Positions 7,783-15,300 of a stretch of DNA of 17,402 nucleotides are shown here, in pieces. Numbering within the stretch: position 1 is the stretch's first letter; each line of letters starts with the position of its first letter. Origin of the DNA: Marinosulfonomonas sp. PRT-SC04 (lineage in GTDB: Bacteria; Pseudomonadota; Alphaproteobacteria; Rhodobacterales; Rhodobacteraceae); NCBI GenBank assembly GCA_001321835.1, contig JPUR01000112.1, forward strand, positions 1 to 17,402, in the 5' to 3' direction. Position numbers and translations under genes: made by a program. The notes under the pieces were generated by a model, which saw only the letters and a list, made by a program, of their open reading frames with translations, searched no databases and was not told the origin of the DNA.

Positions 7783-7813
7783 CGTATTCGCCCCTTACAA
7801 AAGGGCGAATACG
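7783..7813. promoter_or_regulatory. Perfect 11-bp inverted repeat between ccmI and soxB
   Basis: CGTATTCGCCC at 7783-7793 and GGGCGAATACG at 7803-7813 are exact reverse complements around a 9-base loop. The site is in the gap between two divergent genes and has no T-run after either arm. It is therefore more likely an operator or leader hairpin of ccmI than an intrinsic terminator. Confidence 0.6.
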
Positions 7814-7879
7814 TCGCAGACAGATCACCGTATGGTTTGAGGCTTTGATTGCTAGAATGATCCGGAAAACATCCACTGA

Positions 7880-7909
7880 TATGTCGCATATTTTCCACAA
7901 TATGCCGCA
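7880..7909. promoter_or_regulatory. Direct repeat TATGYCGCA, possible operator of the sox operon
   Basis: TATGTCGCA at 7880-7888 and TATGCCGCA at 7901-7909 lie 21 bp apart, two helical turns, about 80 bp upstream of soxB. Tandem half-sites at this spacing are typical of AraC-family activators, a class that includes the glycine betaine/sarcosine regulators GbdR and SouR in pseudomonads. The link to such a regulator is inference. Confidence 0.4.
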
Positions 7910-7986
7910 GGCGGGCGCGGCCAAACTTGACCAATCCACCACAGTATTTATGCAGGGGTAAAGCCGCCTCATAGGGGATTCGATTA

Positions 7987-9234
7987 ATGAGACGTTATTC
8001 AGCATTTGCCGTCGCACGCGAAGCACTGCGCTATCACACCGGTTGGGGCAAAGCATGGCGCGCGCCAGAGCCGAAAAAAGCCTACGACGTGGTGATCGTC
8101 GGGGCTGGCGGGCATGGCTTGGCCACCGCCTATTATCTGGGCAAGAACTTCGGCATCACCAATGTCGCGATCCTTGAAAAGGGCTGGCTTGGCGGCGGCA
8201 ATACCGGCCGTAACACCACCATCATTCGCTCCAATTACCTGCAAGACCCGTCAGCCGCGATCTATGAAAAGGCCCGTGGCTTGTACGAAACCATGTCGCA
8301 AGATTTGAACATGAACGTGATGTTTTCCCCGCGCGGCGTGCTGATGCTGGCTCAAACCCAACATGAAATTCGCGGCTTTCAACGCACCGCACAGGCCAAC
8401 GCCTTTCAAAACGTGACGACAGAATTCATCGGCCCAGAACGGGTCAAGGAAATTGTGCCAATCATCAACATCTCCGGCCCGCGCTACCCGGTTTTGGGCG
8501 CGTTATGGCAGGCCCGCGGCGGCACGGCACGGCACGATGCGGTGGCTTGGGCCTACGCGCGCGCCTGCTCGGATATGGGCATGGATATCATTCAAAAATG
8601 CGAAGTCACCGGCGTTGATCAGGCAGATGGCCAAGTTACCGGCGTGCAAACCTCGCGTGGCGCGATTGCCTGCAAAAAGCTCGCCATTCTGGTGGCGGGC
8701 AACTCTGGCGATCTGGCCAATATGGCGGGCTTCCGGCTGCCAATGGAATCCGTCGCGCTGCAAGCCTTGGTGTCAGAGCCGATCAAACCCTGCCTTGATG
8801 TGGTGGTGATGGCCAACACCGTGCACGGCTATATCTCGCAATCAGACAAGGGCGAATTGGTGATCGGCGGCGGCACCGACGCCTATAACAACTACACCCA
8901 ACGTGGCTCTTTTCATCATATTGAAGAAACCGTAAGGGCATTGGTTGAGACCTTCCCGATGGTCTCTCGCCTCAAAATGCTGCGCCAATGGGGCGGCATT
9001 GTTGACGTGACCGGAGACCGCTCACCGATCATCTCAAAAACCCCACTTGGCGGTTGTTTCATCAACGGCGGCTGGGGCACGGGCGGGTTTAAATCCATCC
9101 CGGGATCAGGCTGGGCAATGGCCGAACTGGTGGCCAACGGCACACCGGGATCACTATGCTCCGAGTTCGGACTGGACCGTTTTGCCGAGGGACGCTTTAT
9201 TGATGAGAGCGTCGCGGCGGGGGTGGCACATTGA
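7987..9234 (+). CDS. soxB: Sarcosine oxidase subunit beta
   Basis: This 415-residue flavoprotein is the catalytic subunit of heterotetrameric sarcosine oxidase, which oxidises sarcosine to glycine with transfer of the one-carbon unit to tetrahydrofolate. The dinucleotide-binding motif VIVGAGGHGLATAYYL lies at about 36-51. H183 in GGTARHDAV is at the position where the family attaches FMN covalently through histidine. The C-terminal part shows INGGWGTGGFKSIPGSG, the flavin-contacting glycine block. The ATG is preceded by GGGGA at about nine bases. It is the first gene of soxBDAG, and third positions are strongly C-biased. Confidence 0.96.
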   Translation: MRRYSAFAVAREALRYHTGWGKAWRAPEPKKAYDVVIVGAGGHGLATAYYLGKNFGITNVAILEKGWLGGGNTGRNTTIIRSNYLQDPSAAIYEKARGLYETMSQDLNMNVMFSPRGVLMLAQTQHEIRGFQRTAQANAFQNVTTEFIGPERVKEIVPIINISGPRYPVLGALWQARGGTARHDAVAWAYARACSDMGMDIIQKCEVTGVDQADGQVTGVQTSRGAIACKKLAILVAGNSGDLANMAGFRLPMESVALQALVSEPIKPCLDVVVMANTVHGYISQSDKGELVIGGGTDAYNNYTQRGSFHHIEETVRALVETFPMVSRLKMLRQWGGIVDVTGDRSPIISKTPLGGCFINGGWGTGGFKSIPGSGWAMAELVANGTPGSLCSEFGLDRFAEGRFIDESVAAGVAH

Positions 9235-9236
9235 TG

Positions 9237-9380
9237 TTAGCGCAGACCAGTCCCATTTCCCGAGCCGCCACCACGAATATTACCTTTGTCATGCGGCGTT
9301 TTTTTTGCTCCGGCGCGGATAAAAAACACGACGAGAGTGACCAAAAAAATGAGCGGGAGAAGTTTCAAAAATACATCCAT
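9237..9380 (-). CDS. Possible small single-span membrane protein, antisense to sox operon
   Basis: A 47-residue frame begins MDVFLKLLPLIFLVTLVV and continues FFIRAGAKK, followed by a hydrophilic glycine-rich tail. That is one clear membrane span with a basic flank. The stop falls two bases after the soxB stop and the start lies 50 bp before soxD, so the frame fills the gap almost exactly. An alternative start two codons earlier is at 9386. There is no clear ribosome binding site, and the plus strand here is A-rich, which by itself produces hydrophobic codons on the other strand. I do not recognise a family. Confidence 0.35.
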   Translation of the reverse strand: MDVFLKLLPLIFLVTLVVFFIRAGAKKTPHDKGNIRGGGSGNGTGLR

Positions 9381-9394
9381 GTGCATAATATGGG

Positions 9395-9420
9395 CACAGT
9401 ATATCGAAATATCAACTGTG
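9395..9420 (+). promoter_or_regulatory. Hairpin immediately before the soxD ribosome binding site
   Basis: CACAGT-ATAT at 9395-9404 pairs with ATAT at 9409-9412 and ACTGTG at 9415-9420, with a CGAA loop and a two-base CA bulge. The last base of the stem is the first G of the likely GGAG ribosome binding site (9420-9423) of soxD. It could tune soxD translation or mRNA stability within the operon. Confidence 0.4.
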
Positions 9421-9430
9421 GAGTTTGTGA

Positions 9431-9751
9431 ATGCTAATCCTTGAGTGCCCATACTGCGGTGTAAAAGCCGAAGAAACCGACCTGCACGGCGACGGCGAAG
9501 CACACCTGCCCCGCCACGCCACCGGTGCCTCGGATGACGAACTAAAAACCTACCTGTTCCAGCGCAAAAACCCCAAAGGCGTACACTTCGAACGCTGGCG
9601 TCACGTCAACGGTTGCGGAAAATGGTTCCACGCCGCCCGCTGCACCATGACCCTCGAGGTCTTCGGCACCTACAGCGCCCAAACCTTTGAGCCACCCGCC
9701 GCCCTAATCAAAAAGATCAAAGCAAAACGCCCCAATTGGCAGGGCTTCTGA
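9431..9751 (+). CDS. soxD: Sarcosine oxidase subunit delta
   Basis: This small 106-residue subunit of heterotetrameric sarcosine oxidase carries the structural zinc. Ligands are visible as C6 and C9 in ECPYCG and H58 and C62 in RHVNGCGKWF. The rest (AEHLPRH-type segment, TYLFQRKNPKG, CTMTLEVFGTY) matches the SoxD family, and the length is normal. It follows soxB after 196 bp, an unusually large gap within this operon that contains a possible antisense small gene and a hairpin. Base composition is markedly C-rich on the coding strand. Confidence 0.95.
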   Translation: MLILECPYCGVKAEETDLHGDGEAHLPRHATGASDDELKTYLFQRKNPKGVHFERWRHVNGCGKWFHAARCTMTLEVFGTYSAQTFEPPAALIKKIKAKRPNWQGF

Positions 9752-9753
9752 TG

Positions 9754-9789
9754 CTTCTTCTTGCCCTAAATACCTGCGCCGCAGGCTCC
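9754..9789. repeat. Dispersed intergenic repeat, copy B
   Basis: This is a close relative of 5766-5801. It starts with CTTCTTCTT, continues with TAAATACCT and ends in a short perfect hairpin CCTGC-gcc-GCAGG. It sits two bases after the soxD stop and before soxA, so transcription of soxA must read through it. Confidence 0.5.
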
Positions 9790-9818
9790 GAAATATCCAC
9801 AAGCGAAAGACTCGCCAC

Positions 9819-12800
9819 ATGAGCACCCGCATCCCAAACACTGGCACCCTAACAACGGGCCGTTTCCTTGACAAAACCGCCCCCGCCACCTTCACCTTCA
9901 ACGGCAAATCGCTTGGCGGCTACGTCGGCGACACACTGGCCTCGGCCCTGCTGGCCAATGACCAAATGCTGATGGGCCGCTCCTTCAAATACCACCGCGC
10001 CCGCAGCGTGGTCGCCTCCGGTGCCGAAGAGCCAAATGCCCTTGTTAACATGGGCGAAGACGGCCGTTTTGAGCCAAACCAACGCACCACCACCACTGAG
10101 CTGTTCGACGGCCTAACCGCCAAATCACAAAACCACTGGCCCAGCTTAAATTTCGACGTCGGCGTCATCAACAACTACATCTCGCGCTTCCTACCCGCCG
10201 GTTTTTACTACAAAACCTTCATGTACCCGCGCGCGGCGTGGAAACATGTGTTCGAGCCAATCATCCGCCACTCCGCAGGCCTTGGCAACGCACCAAAAAC
10301 CCGCGACGCGGACCGCTACGAGCATTTCTACTACTTCACCGATGTCTTAGTGGTCGGCGGCGGCATTGCTGGCCTGCAAGCGGCATTGGCTGCGGGGCAA
10401 TCCGGTGCCAAAGTGCTGCTGATCGAGCAAACCGCCCATTGGGGTGGCCGCGCGCCGGTCGATGGTGCTGAAATTGCCGGAAAGCCCGCCGAAGATTGGG
10501 TTGCCGACACGCTCGCGACCCTGAAAAGCATGAAAAACGTCACCATTCGTGACCGCCTGATGGGCGCAGGTGTTTACGATCACGGCTATGCGCTGGGATA
10601 CGAGCGGATCACCGATCACGCCCCCGAAATGGACGCGCCACGGCATCGTTTGTGGCGGATCAGGGCCAAACATATCGTCACCGCGACAGGTGCGATTGAA
10701 CGTCCACTGTCGTTCGCAGGCAACGACATTCCCGGCGTGATGTTGGCGGCTTCTGTGCGCGATTATCTGGTCAATTGGGGCGTCGCCATCGGGCAGCGCA
10801 CTGTGATTGTCACCAACAATGATGACGCCTATCGCACCGCCATTATCCTGCACAAAGCTGGTCTGGAAATCCCCGCGATCATTGATGCCCGCCCCAAAGT
10901 TGACGGCGATCTGCCCAATCAGGCCCGCGCCCTTGGCATCCGTGTCGAAGAGGGCCGCGCCATTGCTATGGTCAACGGCGGCAAGCGCATTCAAAGCGTT
11001 GATATCTGTCTGCAAGACGGCGACGGCGGCGCGCGTGAGGAGATCAAATGCGACTGTGTTGCGATGTCTGGCGGCTGGTCTCCGGTGGTGCATTTGTGGT
11101 CGCATTGCGGTGGCAAGCTGAACTGGATCGAGGCATTGGCCCATTTCGCACCTGATCCAAAACGCCCGCCACTCGGCGATGCGGGGCAGGGATTTGTGGT
11201 CACCGCTGGCAATGCGTCGGGCGCGATGGACACGCCGGATGTGCTGAAGGATGCGCAGAAAGCTGGCAAAGCGGCGGCCAAGGCGGCAGGGTTCACCCCG
11301 ACCAGAACGCATGCGCCAAAAGCGGTGGCAACAGTGGAAGCGCCAATGTTGCCAGTCTGGATTATGCCCGCCAAAGCAACGCCGGATTTGAAGGCCAAGA
11401 TGTGGTTGGATTTCCAGAATGACGTCAAAGTTTCCGACGTTCAATTGGCCGCTCAAGAGGGCTATTCCAGTGTTGAGCACACCAAAAGATACACCACGTT
11501 GGGGATGGCCACGGATCAGGGTAAATTAAGTAATATCAACGGACTAGCTGTGTTGTCTGATGCTTTGGGTCAATCTATACCTGACACCGGAACCACCACA
11601 TTTCGGCCACCCTATACTCCGATTTCAATGGGGGCGATTGCGGGCGAGGCGCGCGGTGATATTTTCCAGCCATTGCGCCGCACACCGATGCACGCGTGGC
11701 ACGTTGAGCAGGGCGCATATATGGAGCCGGTCGGCCAGTGGCGGCGGGCGTATTGCTATCCGAAGGCCAGCGAGAACTATGAACAAGCGGTGGCGCGCGA
11801 GGTCAACAACACGCGAAATGCGGTTGGGCTTTTGGATGCTTCGACTTTAGGCAAGCTGGTGGTTAAGGGGCCGGATGCGGGCAAGTTTTTGGACATGATG
11901 TACACCAATATGATGTCGAACCTGAAACCGGGCCGGTGTCGTTATGGGCTGATGTGTTCGGAAAACGGGTTTTTGATGGATGATGGTGTGGTGGCGCGGA
12001 TTGATGAGGAAACTTTCCTGTGTCACACCACCTCGGGCGGGGCGGAAACCATCCATGCGTGGATGGAAGAGTGGCTGCAAACCGAGTGGTGGGATTGGAA
12101 AATCTATGTCGCCAATGTCACCGAGCAGTTTGCCCAAGTGGCGGTTGTCGGGCCGAACGCGCGCAAGGTTTTGGAAAAAATCGGTGGCCCAAAAAATGGT
12201 GGCATGGATCTCTCGAAAGAGGCGCTGACATTCATGGGTTGGGCCGATGGCAATATTGGCGGTTTTGATGCGCGGGTTTACCGGATTTCGTTCTCGGGCG
12301 AGCTGTCTTACGAGATTTCTGTACCGGCCTCGCAGGGCCGTGCGTTTTGGGATATCTTGCTGGAGGCGGGGGCTGAATTTGGCATCATGGCGTACGGCAC
12401 CGAAGCGTTGCACATCATGCGGGCCGAGAAAGGGTTCATCATGATTGGTGATGAAACCGATGGCACCGTGATCCCGCAGGATTTGGGTCTGTCATGGGCG
12501 ATTTCGAAGAAGAAGACCGATTTTCTGGGCAAGCGGGCGCAGCAGCGCAAGCATATGGCCAGCTCTGAGCGGTGGCAGTTGGTGGGCTTGGAAACCGTTG
12601 ATGGATCGACATTGCCGGACGGCGCATATGCACTGGCTGAGGGGATGAATGCCAATGGGCAGCGCAACATGCAGGGGCGTGTGACCTCGACCTATCATTC
12701 GCCAACGCTGGAGCGTGGCATTGCGATGGGGGTGGTGTTGCATGGGCCCGATCGGATGGGTGAGGTGATCAATTTTGGCCGTCTTGATGGCACGTTGATC

Positions 12801-12860
12801 CCTGCCAAAATTGTCGATGCGGTGTTTTATGATAAAGATGGGGAGAAGGCGAATGTCTAA
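9819..12860 (+). CDS. soxA: Sarcosine oxidase subunit alpha
   Basis: This 1013-residue large subunit of heterotetrameric sarcosine oxidase has, in order: an N-terminal ferredoxin-like domain (about 25-90, FTFNGKSLGGYVGDTLASALLA); a dinucleotide-binding domain with VLVVGGGIAGLQAALAA at about 176-192 that binds NAD; a middle flavin-oxidoreductase part; and from about residue 620 a GcvT-like aminomethyltransferase domain (HVEQGAYMEPVGQWRRAY, FLDMMYTNMMSNLKPGRCRYGLM, GTEALHIMRAEKGF) where tetrahydrofolate accepts the methylene group. The start codon has no strong ribosome binding site. Synonymous codon choice changes along the gene: C-ending near the 5' end, G/T-ending toward the 3' end. An AT-richer linker lies at about 11470-11600. 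The 3' end overlaps soxG by 8 bp. Confidence 0.96.
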   Translation: MSTRIPNTGTLTTGRFLDKTAPATFTFNGKSLGGYVGDTLASALLANDQMLMGRSFKYHRARSVVASGAEEPNALVNMGEDGRFEPNQRTTTTELFDGLTAKSQNHWPSLNFDVGVINNYISRFLPAGFYYKTFMYPRAAWKHVFEPIIRHSAGLGNAPKTRDADRYEHFYYFTDVLVVGGGIAGLQAALAAGQSGAKVLLIEQTAHWGGRAPVDGAEIAGKPAEDWVADTLATLKSMKNVTIRDRLMGAGVYDHGYALGYERITDHAPEMDAPRHRLWRIRAKHIVTATGAIERPLSFAGNDIPGVMLAASVRDYLVNWGVAIGQRTVIVTNNDDAYRTAIILHKAGLEIPAIIDARPKVDGDLPNQARALGIRVEEGRAIAMVNGGKRIQSVDICLQDGDGGAREEIKCDCVAMSGGWSPVVHLWSHCGGKLNWIEALAHFAPDPKRPPLGDAGQGFVVTAGNASGAMDTPDVLKDAQKAGKAAAKAAGFTPTRTHAPKAVATVEAPMLPVWIMPAKATPDLKAKMWLDFQNDVKVSDVQLAAQEGYSSVEHTKRYTTLGMATDQGKLSNINGLAVLSDALGQSIPDTGTTTFRPPYTPISMGAIAGEARGDIFQPLRRTPMHAWHVEQGAYMEPVGQWRRAYCYPKASENYEQAVAREVNNTRNAVGLLDASTLGKLVVKGPDAGKFLDMMYTNMMSNLKPGRCRYGLMCSENGFLMDDGVVARIDEETFLCHTTSGGAETIHAWMEEWLQTEWWDWKIYVANVTEQFAQVAVVGPNARKVLEKIGGPKNGGMDLSKEALTFMGWADGNIGGFDARVYRISFSGELSYEISVPASQGRAFWDILLEAGAEFGIMAYGTEALHIMRAEKGFIMIGDETDGTVIPQDLGLSWAISKKKTDFLGKRAQQRKHMASSERWQLVGLETVDGSTLPDGAYALAEGMNANGQRNMQGRVTSTYHSPTLERGIAMGVVLHGPDRMGEVINFGRLDGTLIPAKIVDAVFYDKDGEKANV

Positions 12861-13413
12861 TGTTGTGAGTGCCTTAGAAGGTGTTTCCTCGGATGGATAT
12901 GTGCAGGTTCAAGAGCAGGGCCTGCAAGGCATGCTGACGTTGCGCTGTGATTTGTCACTGGCCAAAGTGGCCAAGGCCGTGAAGGCGGCTGTTGGGGTTG
13001 AGATGCCGAAGCAGCGCTGTATTGCGATGAAAAACGGCAGCGGGGCGGCGTGGATGTCGCCGGACGAATTGCTGCTGATGATGCCACATGCCGAGGCCGA
13101 GGTCGTTGCTGCGAAGCTGCGCAAAGCCTTGGGGAAAACCCACTCGTTGGTGGCCAATGTGTCGGACGCCCGCGTGGTGTTCACCTTGAGCGGTGCAGGG
13201 GCGCGCGAGGTGGTGGCCAAACTGGCGCCAGTGGATATGCAAGCGTTGAAATCCGGTGAAATCCGGCGCTCGCGCTTGGCCCAAGTGCCGGCCGCGTTTT
13301 GGGTGTCTGGCAAGGATGAAATCACGCTGGTCGCGTTTCGCAGTGTGGCGCAGTATGTGTTTGATCTGCTGACAAATGCGGCGCAAAAGGGCGGCGAAGT
13401 CGACGTATTTTAA
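12853..13413 (+). CDS. soxG: Sarcosine oxidase subunit gamma
   Basis: This 186-residue fourth subunit of heterotetrameric sarcosine oxidase packs against the GcvT-like domain of alpha. I place the start at 12853 (MSNVVSALEG) because it has a good GGAGAAGG ribosome binding site and overlaps the soxA stop by 8 bp. A longer frame reaching back to 12811 would add 14 basic residues foreign to the family. Family-like stretches are AAWMSPDELLLMMP, ANVSDARVVFTLSGAGAREVVAKL and the C-terminal FRSVAQYVFDLL. Codon use is G/T-biased, like the second half of soxA. Confidence 0.93.
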   Translation: MSNVVSALEGVSSDGYVQVQEQGLQGMLTLRCDLSLAKVAKAVKAAVGVEMPKQRCIAMKNGSGAAWMSPDELLLMMPHAEAEVVAAKLRKALGKTHSLVANVSDARVVFTLSGAGAREVVAKLAPVDMQALKSGEIRRSRLAQVPAAFWVSGKDEITLVAFRSVAQYVFDLLTNAAQKGGEVDVF

Positions 13414-13569
13414 GGGCGCGTCGCATAGGGTTGGACTTGCGAGGATGCTTGCACAGAAAAGGCATTTCAGCCGCATAATGGGTTGAATCGTAACCACCGG
13501 CATTCTATCCTTTGTCGAATCCAATAACGTAAATTTACCCATCCAGCGTTTTAGACAAGTGAGATTATA

Positions 13570-13968
13570 ATGAAAAAGACCATCGCAATTCTGCTCTCCT
13601 CGATCATTGCTTTGAATGGTTGTGCCGGACGTTCCGCCGCCCCCGTGGCTCAAATTCAGCAGAACGATAGTCGTTTGAGCTGCAAAGATTTGGCCTTGGA
13701 AATTAATATCAATAACACGGCAATTTCTGGCCTGATGGGCGAGCGAAAGCGTAAAGCCAATAACAACGCTGTTGCCGTTGGTGTTGGGGCCATCCTCTTT
13801 TTCCCCGCTTTGTTTTTCATGGATCTAAAGGGCGCGGATAAAGCTGAAGCCTTGGCCTATCAACGTAGAAATAAGGGCCTTCTTGAGCGCTATAAAGCAA
13901 AAAATTGTAAGCCTGCGTTGCAAGAGAGTAAGCCCGCAGCGCAAGAGGGTGCTAAAAGCGCAGGTTAA
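13570..13968 (+). CDS. Small lipoprotein of unknown function
   Basis: This 132-residue protein has a lipoprotein signal peptide: a KK start, a hydrophobic stretch, and LNGC with C18 as the likely acylated cysteine. A conserved-looking LSCKDLALEI motif is at about 35-44. A hydrophobic segment VGVGAILFFPALFFMDLKG lies at about 70-88, with a charged EALAYQRRNKGLLERY region after it and an alanine/lysine-rich tail. This organisation resembles a common uncharacterised lipoprotein group in proteobacteria. I know no function for it. It stands alone, 156 bp after soxG and 169 bp before sodB, in the same direction. Confidence 0.8.
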   Translation: MKKTIAILLSSIIALNGCAGRSAAPVAQIQQNDSRLSCKDLALEININNTAISGLMGERKRKANNNAVAVGVGAILFFPALFFMDLKGADKAEALAYQRRNKGLLERYKAKNCKPALQESKPAAQEGAKSAG

Positions 13969-14070
13969 ACATCGCCCAAATGTAGGTGTAAGCAATATGT
14001 TTTGCGCTGGCAGTGATGCTAGGCTGGAGCTGATCGGTTGCTTTGTCACGGTCCGGCCTCGCAATTTGGC

Positions 14071-14100
14071 TTGACCTTTCCCCGCTGCGCACGGCATCTA
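14071..14100 (+). promoter_or_regulatory. Candidate sodB promoter
   Basis: TTGACC at 14071-14076 (CTTGAC from 14070) is a good -35 element. The matching -10 is poor: CATCTA at 18-base spacing is the best nearby. It lies about 40 bp upstream of a strong ribosome binding site, AAGGGGGA at 14126-14133. The assignment is tentative. Confidence 0.3.
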
Positions 14101-14137
14101 TCCTTATAGATTTTCACGCGAACTTAAGGGGGACACT

Positions 14138-14746
14138 ATGTCTTTTACACTTCCTGATCTACCCTATGCCCATGATGCGTTGGCGGCTGCCGGCATGTCC
14201 AAAGAAACCATGGAATACCACCATGATCTGCACCACAACGCTTACGTTGATAACGGCAACAAACTGATTGCCGGCACCGAGTGGGAAGGTAAGTCGCTGG
14301 AAGACATCATCACCGGCACTTATGATGCGAAATCCGTGGCGCAGAACGGCATTTTCAACAATGCGTCGCAACACTGGAACCACACCCAATTCTGGGAAAT
14401 GATGGGGCCTAATGGCGCGGCCATGCCAAGCGAGCTGGAAAGCCGCATCACCGACGCGTTCGGTTCGGTTGCTGATTTCAAAACACAGTTTTCTGCTGCT
14501 GGCGCTGGTCAGTTTGGCGCTGGCTGGTGCTGGTTGGTGGTTGACACTGACGGCACATTGAAAGTGACTAAGACTGAAAATGGCGTTAACCCGCTGTGCT
14601 TTGGTCAGACTGCTTTGCTGGGTTGCGATGTTTGGGAGCACTCCTATTACATCGATTTCCGCAATAAACGTCCGGTCTATTTGTCAAACTTCCTCGACAA
14701 ACTGGTGAACTGGGAAAATGTTGCGCAGCGCCTGAGCGCTTCCTAA
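14138..14746 (+). CDS. sodB: Superoxide dismutase, Fe-type
   Basis: This 202-residue cytoplasmic enzyme converts superoxide to oxygen and hydrogen peroxide. Metal ligands fit the Fe/Mn family: H28 (EYHHDLHH), H82 (WNHTQFW), D164 and H168 (DVWEH). Q78 in NNASQHWNH is at the position where Fe-type enzymes place the active-site glutamine, so iron is the likelier metal, although a cambialistic enzyme cannot be excluded. Length is normal. The ribosome binding site AAGGGGGA is strong. It is followed by an 11-bp perfect hairpin and then a DUF302 gene. Confidence 0.96.
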   Translation: MSFTLPDLPYAHDALAAAGMSKETMEYHHDLHHNAYVDNGNKLIAGTEWEGKSLEDIITGTYDAKSVAQNGIFNNASQHWNHTQFWEMMGPNGAAMPSELESRITDAFGSVADFKTQFSAAGAGQFGAGWCWLVVDTDGTLKVTKTENGVNPLCFGQTALLGCDVWEHSYYIDFRNKRPVYLSNFLDKLVNWENVAQRLSAS

Positions 14747-14751
14747 ATTAT

Positions 14752-14781
14752 ATTGGGGAAGCGCATTTGTGCTTCCCCAAT
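14752..14781 (+). terminator. Perfect 11-bp hairpin after sodB
   Basis: ATTGGGGAAGC at 14752-14762 and GCTTCCCCAAT at 14771-14781 are exact reverse complements around an 8-base loop, five bases after the sodB stop. There is no T-run after it. It may therefore be an mRNA-stabilising 3' end, an attenuator between sodB and the DUF302 gene, or a factor-dependent stop. Confidence 0.55.
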
Positions 14782-14807
14782 CCATGTTGCCTAATAGGAG
14801 AACATCA

Positions 14808-15194
14808 ATGAGCTATACTTTGAACCGCCTACTGGCCGATGTTGATATGGCCACCGCCGAGGCGCGCACGCGCACAGCGCTGGCTGACAATGGCTTTGGT
14901 ATAATGACCGAAATTGATGTTCAGGCCACGATGAAAGCCAAATTGGATAAGGATATTCCGGGGTATAAAATCCTTGGCGCTTGCAATCCGAATTTGGCCT
15001 ATGAGGCGATTGAGTTGGAGCCACGGATTGGCGTGATGTTGCCCTGCAATGTGATCCTGCGCGAAGTTGGCGGTGGCGTTGAAGTCAGTGCTGTTGATCC
15101 GGTGGTCTCGATGGTGGGGGTCGAAAATCCTGCGCTGCCAAAGGCCATGGCCACGGTGCGCGACATGTTGCAAGCTGCGGTTGATGCGATCTGA
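14808..15194 (+). CDS. DUF302 family protein
   Basis: This 128-residue protein matches the DUF302 pattern: an N-terminal helix with ALADNGFGIMTEIDVQATMKAKLD, then YKILGACNPNLAYEAIELEPRIGVMLPCNVILREV, and a C-terminal valine-rich strand and helix. The start at 14808 (MSYTLNRLL) is chosen because AGGAG at 14796-14800 precedes it by seven bases. The frame can be read back to 14769, but that part overlaps the end of the sodB hairpin. The function of the family is unknown. It may be co-transcribed with sodB through the hairpin. Confidence 0.88.
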   Translation: MSYTLNRLLADVDMATAEARTRTALADNGFGIMTEIDVQATMKAKLDKDIPGYKILGACNPNLAYEAIELEPRIGVMLPCNVILREVGGGVEVSAVDPVVSMVGVENPALPKAMATVRDMLQAAVDAI

Positions 15195-15217
15195 TCGCAC
15201 GGCAAATAACGGATGTG

Positions 15218-15246
15218 ACGCCCTCCTGATTTGGGGGGTGTTTTTT
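15218..15246 (+). terminator. Intrinsic terminator after the DUF302 gene
   Basis: ACGCCCTCC at 15218-15226 pairs with GGGGGGTGT at 15233-15241 (nine pairs, two of them G-U) around a six-base loop and runs into TTTTTT at 15241-15246. This is a textbook rho-independent terminator 24 bases after the stop codon. Confidence 0.8.
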
Positions 15247-15300
15247 ATTTCTGGGGCGGAATTTTTGGTCTGTACCAGTGGCTTGAAGTGAGAGACTGAG

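Noticed and set aside
10347..11480. 377-codon reverse open frame inside soxA
   Set aside because: It is antisense to a well-supported soxA domain region, its protein is histidine/glutamine/arginine-rich without family motifs, and GC-rich genes commonly give such shadow frames.
12811..12852. Longer start for soxG
   Set aside because: The extra 14 residues (basic, methionine-rich) lie within soxA and are unlike the family. The start at 12853 has GGAGAAGG and couples to the soxA stop.
13529..13538. 10-bp palindrome GTAAATTTAC upstream of the lipoprotein gene
   Set aside because: It is short and made of AT-rich sequence, there is only one copy, and nothing links it to a regulator.
7987..14746. 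Functional link between sox operon and sodB
   Set aside because: Sarcosine oxidase makes hydrogen peroxide, not superoxide, and sodB has its own leader and is separated by a lipoprotein gene, so adjacency alone is weak evidence.
14769..14807. Longer start for the DUF302 gene
   Set aside because: The extension runs through the arm of the sodB hairpin, while the start at 14808 has a well-placed AGGAG.
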